This document shows, in pieces, positions 5,372-6,120 of a stretch of 6,120 bases of DNA. A program made the translations under genes and the position numbers. This DNA is from Bacillota bacterium. Its GTDB lineage: Bacteria > Bacillota > Clostridia > Christensenellales > SZUA-584. The stretch is from positions 1 through 6,120 of the forward strand of contig JAEZNC010000185.1 in NCBI GenBank assembly GCA_023441905.1. The letters are read 5' to 3'. Positions within the stretch are counted from its first letter, which is position 1, and every line of letters begins with the position of its first letter. The notes below the pieces were generated by a model. The model ran no database searches. It was not told the origin of the DNA and saw only the letters and a program-made list of their open reading frames with translations.

Positions 5372-5530
5372 TTAAACAAATGAATTCTGTGCCTTCTGAC
5401 GATATTGTTTCAAAAGCCTTCGCAGTTCCAAACCGCTTTTACTATCTTCTATTTTGAATGTTTGGTCACTGATATTCCATACGATCGCTAAAGAAGTGAC
5501 TGCAATCCGGCTTTCGAAATAGAAGGACAT
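5372..5530 (-). CDS. Possible 52-residue hypothetical ORF
   Basis: ATG to TAA encodes a small soluble-looking protein with a basic, helix-prone end (LELRRLLKQYRQKAQNSFV). I do not recognise it. The open frame begins after a TAA five codons before the ATG, so at most 57 codons are open. No good ribosome binding site is present. An 8-bp inverted repeat (AAATAGAA 5517-5524, TTCTATTT 5536-5543) spans the start codon. It may be a real small gene, the tail of a lost gene, or chance. The rest of 5355-5615 shows nothing else I can name. Confidence 0.22.
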   Translation of the reverse strand: MSFYFESRIAVTSLAIVWNISDQTFKIEDSKSGLELRRLLKQYRQKAQNSFV

Positions 5531-5615
5531 TGCATTTCTATTTGTTTATAAAATGCTTTTAAAAGTGTTTTTTTATGCGCAGCAAACAGGTGAACAATTT
5601 AGGATAAAGCACATG

Positions 5616-5643
5616 AAAAAAGCCCAAGGCATCACCTTGAGCT
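5616..5643 (-). terminator. Intrinsic terminator of the first tRNA-Asn gene
   Basis: Read on the minus strand, AGCTCAAGG (5635-5643) pairs with CCTTGGGCT (5621-5629) around a five-base loop with one G-U pair, then a run of T follows. It begins three bases after the CCA end of the tRNA. Confidence 0.9.
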
Positions 5644-5645
5644 TG

Positions 5646-5720
5646 TGGCTCCCCAGGTTGGGTTTGAACCAACGACCCTCCGGTTAACAGCCGGATGCTC
5701 TACCGCTGAGCTACTGAGGA
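5646..5720 (-). tRNA. tRNA-Asn (anticodon GTT)
   Basis: The 75-base gene folds as a full cloverleaf. Acceptor TCCTCAG pairs with CTGGGGA (one G-U). The D arm is GCTCAGCGGTAGAGC. The anticodon stem TCCGG/CCGGA encloses loop CTGTTAA with anticodon GTT. The T arm is GTTGG-TTCAAAC-CCAAC. The discriminator base is G, and CCA is encoded. It decodes AAC/AAU. It has its own consensus promoter and terminator and is identical to the copy at 6028-6102. Confidence 0.97.
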
Positions 5721-5737
5721 ACGGTTAACGATTTATT

Positions 5738-5765
5738 ATTATATATGATTCGCTCCTGTTGTCAA
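5738..5765 (-). promoter_or_regulatory. Promoter of the first tRNA-Asn gene
   Basis: On the minus strand TTGACA (5760-5765) and TATAAT (5738-5743) are both perfect consensus boxes, 16 bases apart. The predicted start lies about ten bases before the tRNA, as expected for a strong stable-RNA promoter. Confidence 0.88.
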
Positions 5766-5997
5766 GAGGATTGCATGGCGAATTTTCACTGATTTTTGCG
5801 GTTTTTTCTTCATCCTAATTGAGCGATAATATCAGTTTATTTTTTTGTGCTTTCCTGATTGCGTGATGCATTTTTAAATAGAGTGAAAAAGCATTGACCG
5901 CATTTCTGCTCTTAACATTCTGACTGCAATCATTTCTCTTCACACTTTTTCAAAGACGGTCAATTTGCCGCATATACAGACAGAAAAATAGTAAAGT
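5766..5997. other. AT-rich spacer between the two tRNA genes, nothing recognised
   Basis: The 307 bases between the tRNA genes hold the promoter of the first and the terminator of the second. In between I see no credible ORF or RNA. One 8-bp inverted pair (ATTGACCG 5893-5900, CGGTCAAT 5957-5964), separated by 56 bases, is the only visible structure. Confidence 0.6.
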
Positions 5998-6026
5998 AAA
6001 AAGCCCAAGACATATATCTTGAGCTT
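5998..6026 (-). terminator. Intrinsic terminator of the second tRNA-Asn gene
   Basis: On the minus strand AAGCTCAAGA (6017-6026) pairs with TCTTGGGCTT (6001-6010) around a six-base loop, and the T-run extends to 5998. The lower stem matches the other tRNA-Asn terminator; the upper stem and loop differ. Confidence 0.87.
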
Positions 6027-6027
6027 T

Positions 6028-6102
6028 TGGCTCCCCAGGTTGGGTTTGAACCAACGACCCTCCGGTTAACAGCCGGATGCTCTACCGCTGAGCTACTGAG
6101 GA
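6028..6102 (-). tRNA. tRNA-Asn (anticodon GTT), second copy
   Basis: The 75 bases are identical to the tRNA at 5646-5720, including anticodon GTT and encoded CCA. Its promoter must lie beyond the right edge, since only 18 bases of upstream sequence are visible and they show no similarity to the leader of the other copy. Confidence 0.97.
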
Positions 6103-6120
6103 AAATTGAATCCGGCAGCT

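Noticed and set aside
5381..5456. 25-codon plus-strand ORF
   Set aside because: No ribosome binding site, no recognisable sequence, and overlapped by another short frame on the other strand.
5749..5814. 24-codon minus-strand ORF starting MKKKPQKSVK ahead of the first tRNA
   Set aside because: It runs through the consensus tRNA promoter and has no good ribosome binding site, so it is unlikely to be a gene.
5893..5964. 8-bp inverted pair ATTGACCG / CGGTCAAT, 56 bases apart
   Set aside because: Too short and too far apart to stand out from chance in AT-rich spacer DNA.
1..6120. CRISPR array, retron, toxin-antitoxin pair or phage-defence system
   Set aside because: No regularly spaced repeats, reverse transcriptase, nuclease or small paired genes were found on either strand.

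Overview
The window most likely comes from a Bacillota (Clostridia-type) chromosome. This is an inference from several signs: strong AGGAGG-type ribosome binding sites, consensus sigma-A promoters, an EFR1-type flavodoxin/ferredoxin protein, IS256-family debris, and tRNA genes with an encoded CCA end. Base composition is uneven. The two ABC permease genes are GC-rich, while the acetyltransferase-Rnk gene and the spacers are AT-rich. No CRISPR array, rRNA, phage gene or intact mobile element was seen.

Layout, left to right. (1) Bases 1-430, plus strand: the 3' end of an EFR1-like iron-sulfur protein with two 4Fe-4S motifs. (2) Bases 431-973: a decayed stretch holding the C-terminal part of an IS256-family transposase and several inverted repeats. 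(3) Bases 974-1897, minus strand: a single gene fusing an N-terminal GNAT acetyltransferase to a C-terminal Rnk/GreA-type domain. It has a near-perfect sigma-A promoter, a bulged inverted repeat upstream of the -35, and a 10-codon open frame in its leader that covers its ribosome binding site. (4) Bases 1998-2443: a spacer of about 450 bases with no recognised gene.

(5) Bases 2444-5281, minus strand: a compact four-gene operon in the order TetR-family regulator, ABC ATPase, ABC-2 permease, ABC-2 permease. Every junction is an ATGA stop/start overlap. One consensus promoter lies ahead of the regulator gene, and a candidate operator sits at the predicted transcription start. The expected picture is a self-regulated drug or toxic-compound exporter: two different 233-residue permeases pair in the membrane, one ATPase drives them, and the regulator represses all four genes until it binds a ligand. 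(6) Bases 5282-6120: AT-rich DNA carrying two identical minus-strand tRNA-Asn(GTT) genes, each with its own similar intrinsic terminator, plus a possible 52-codon ORF.

The least ordinary item is the GNAT-Rnk fusion with its leader. I do not see a clearly new multi-gene system; the rest is recognisable exporter, tRNA and insertion-sequence material.
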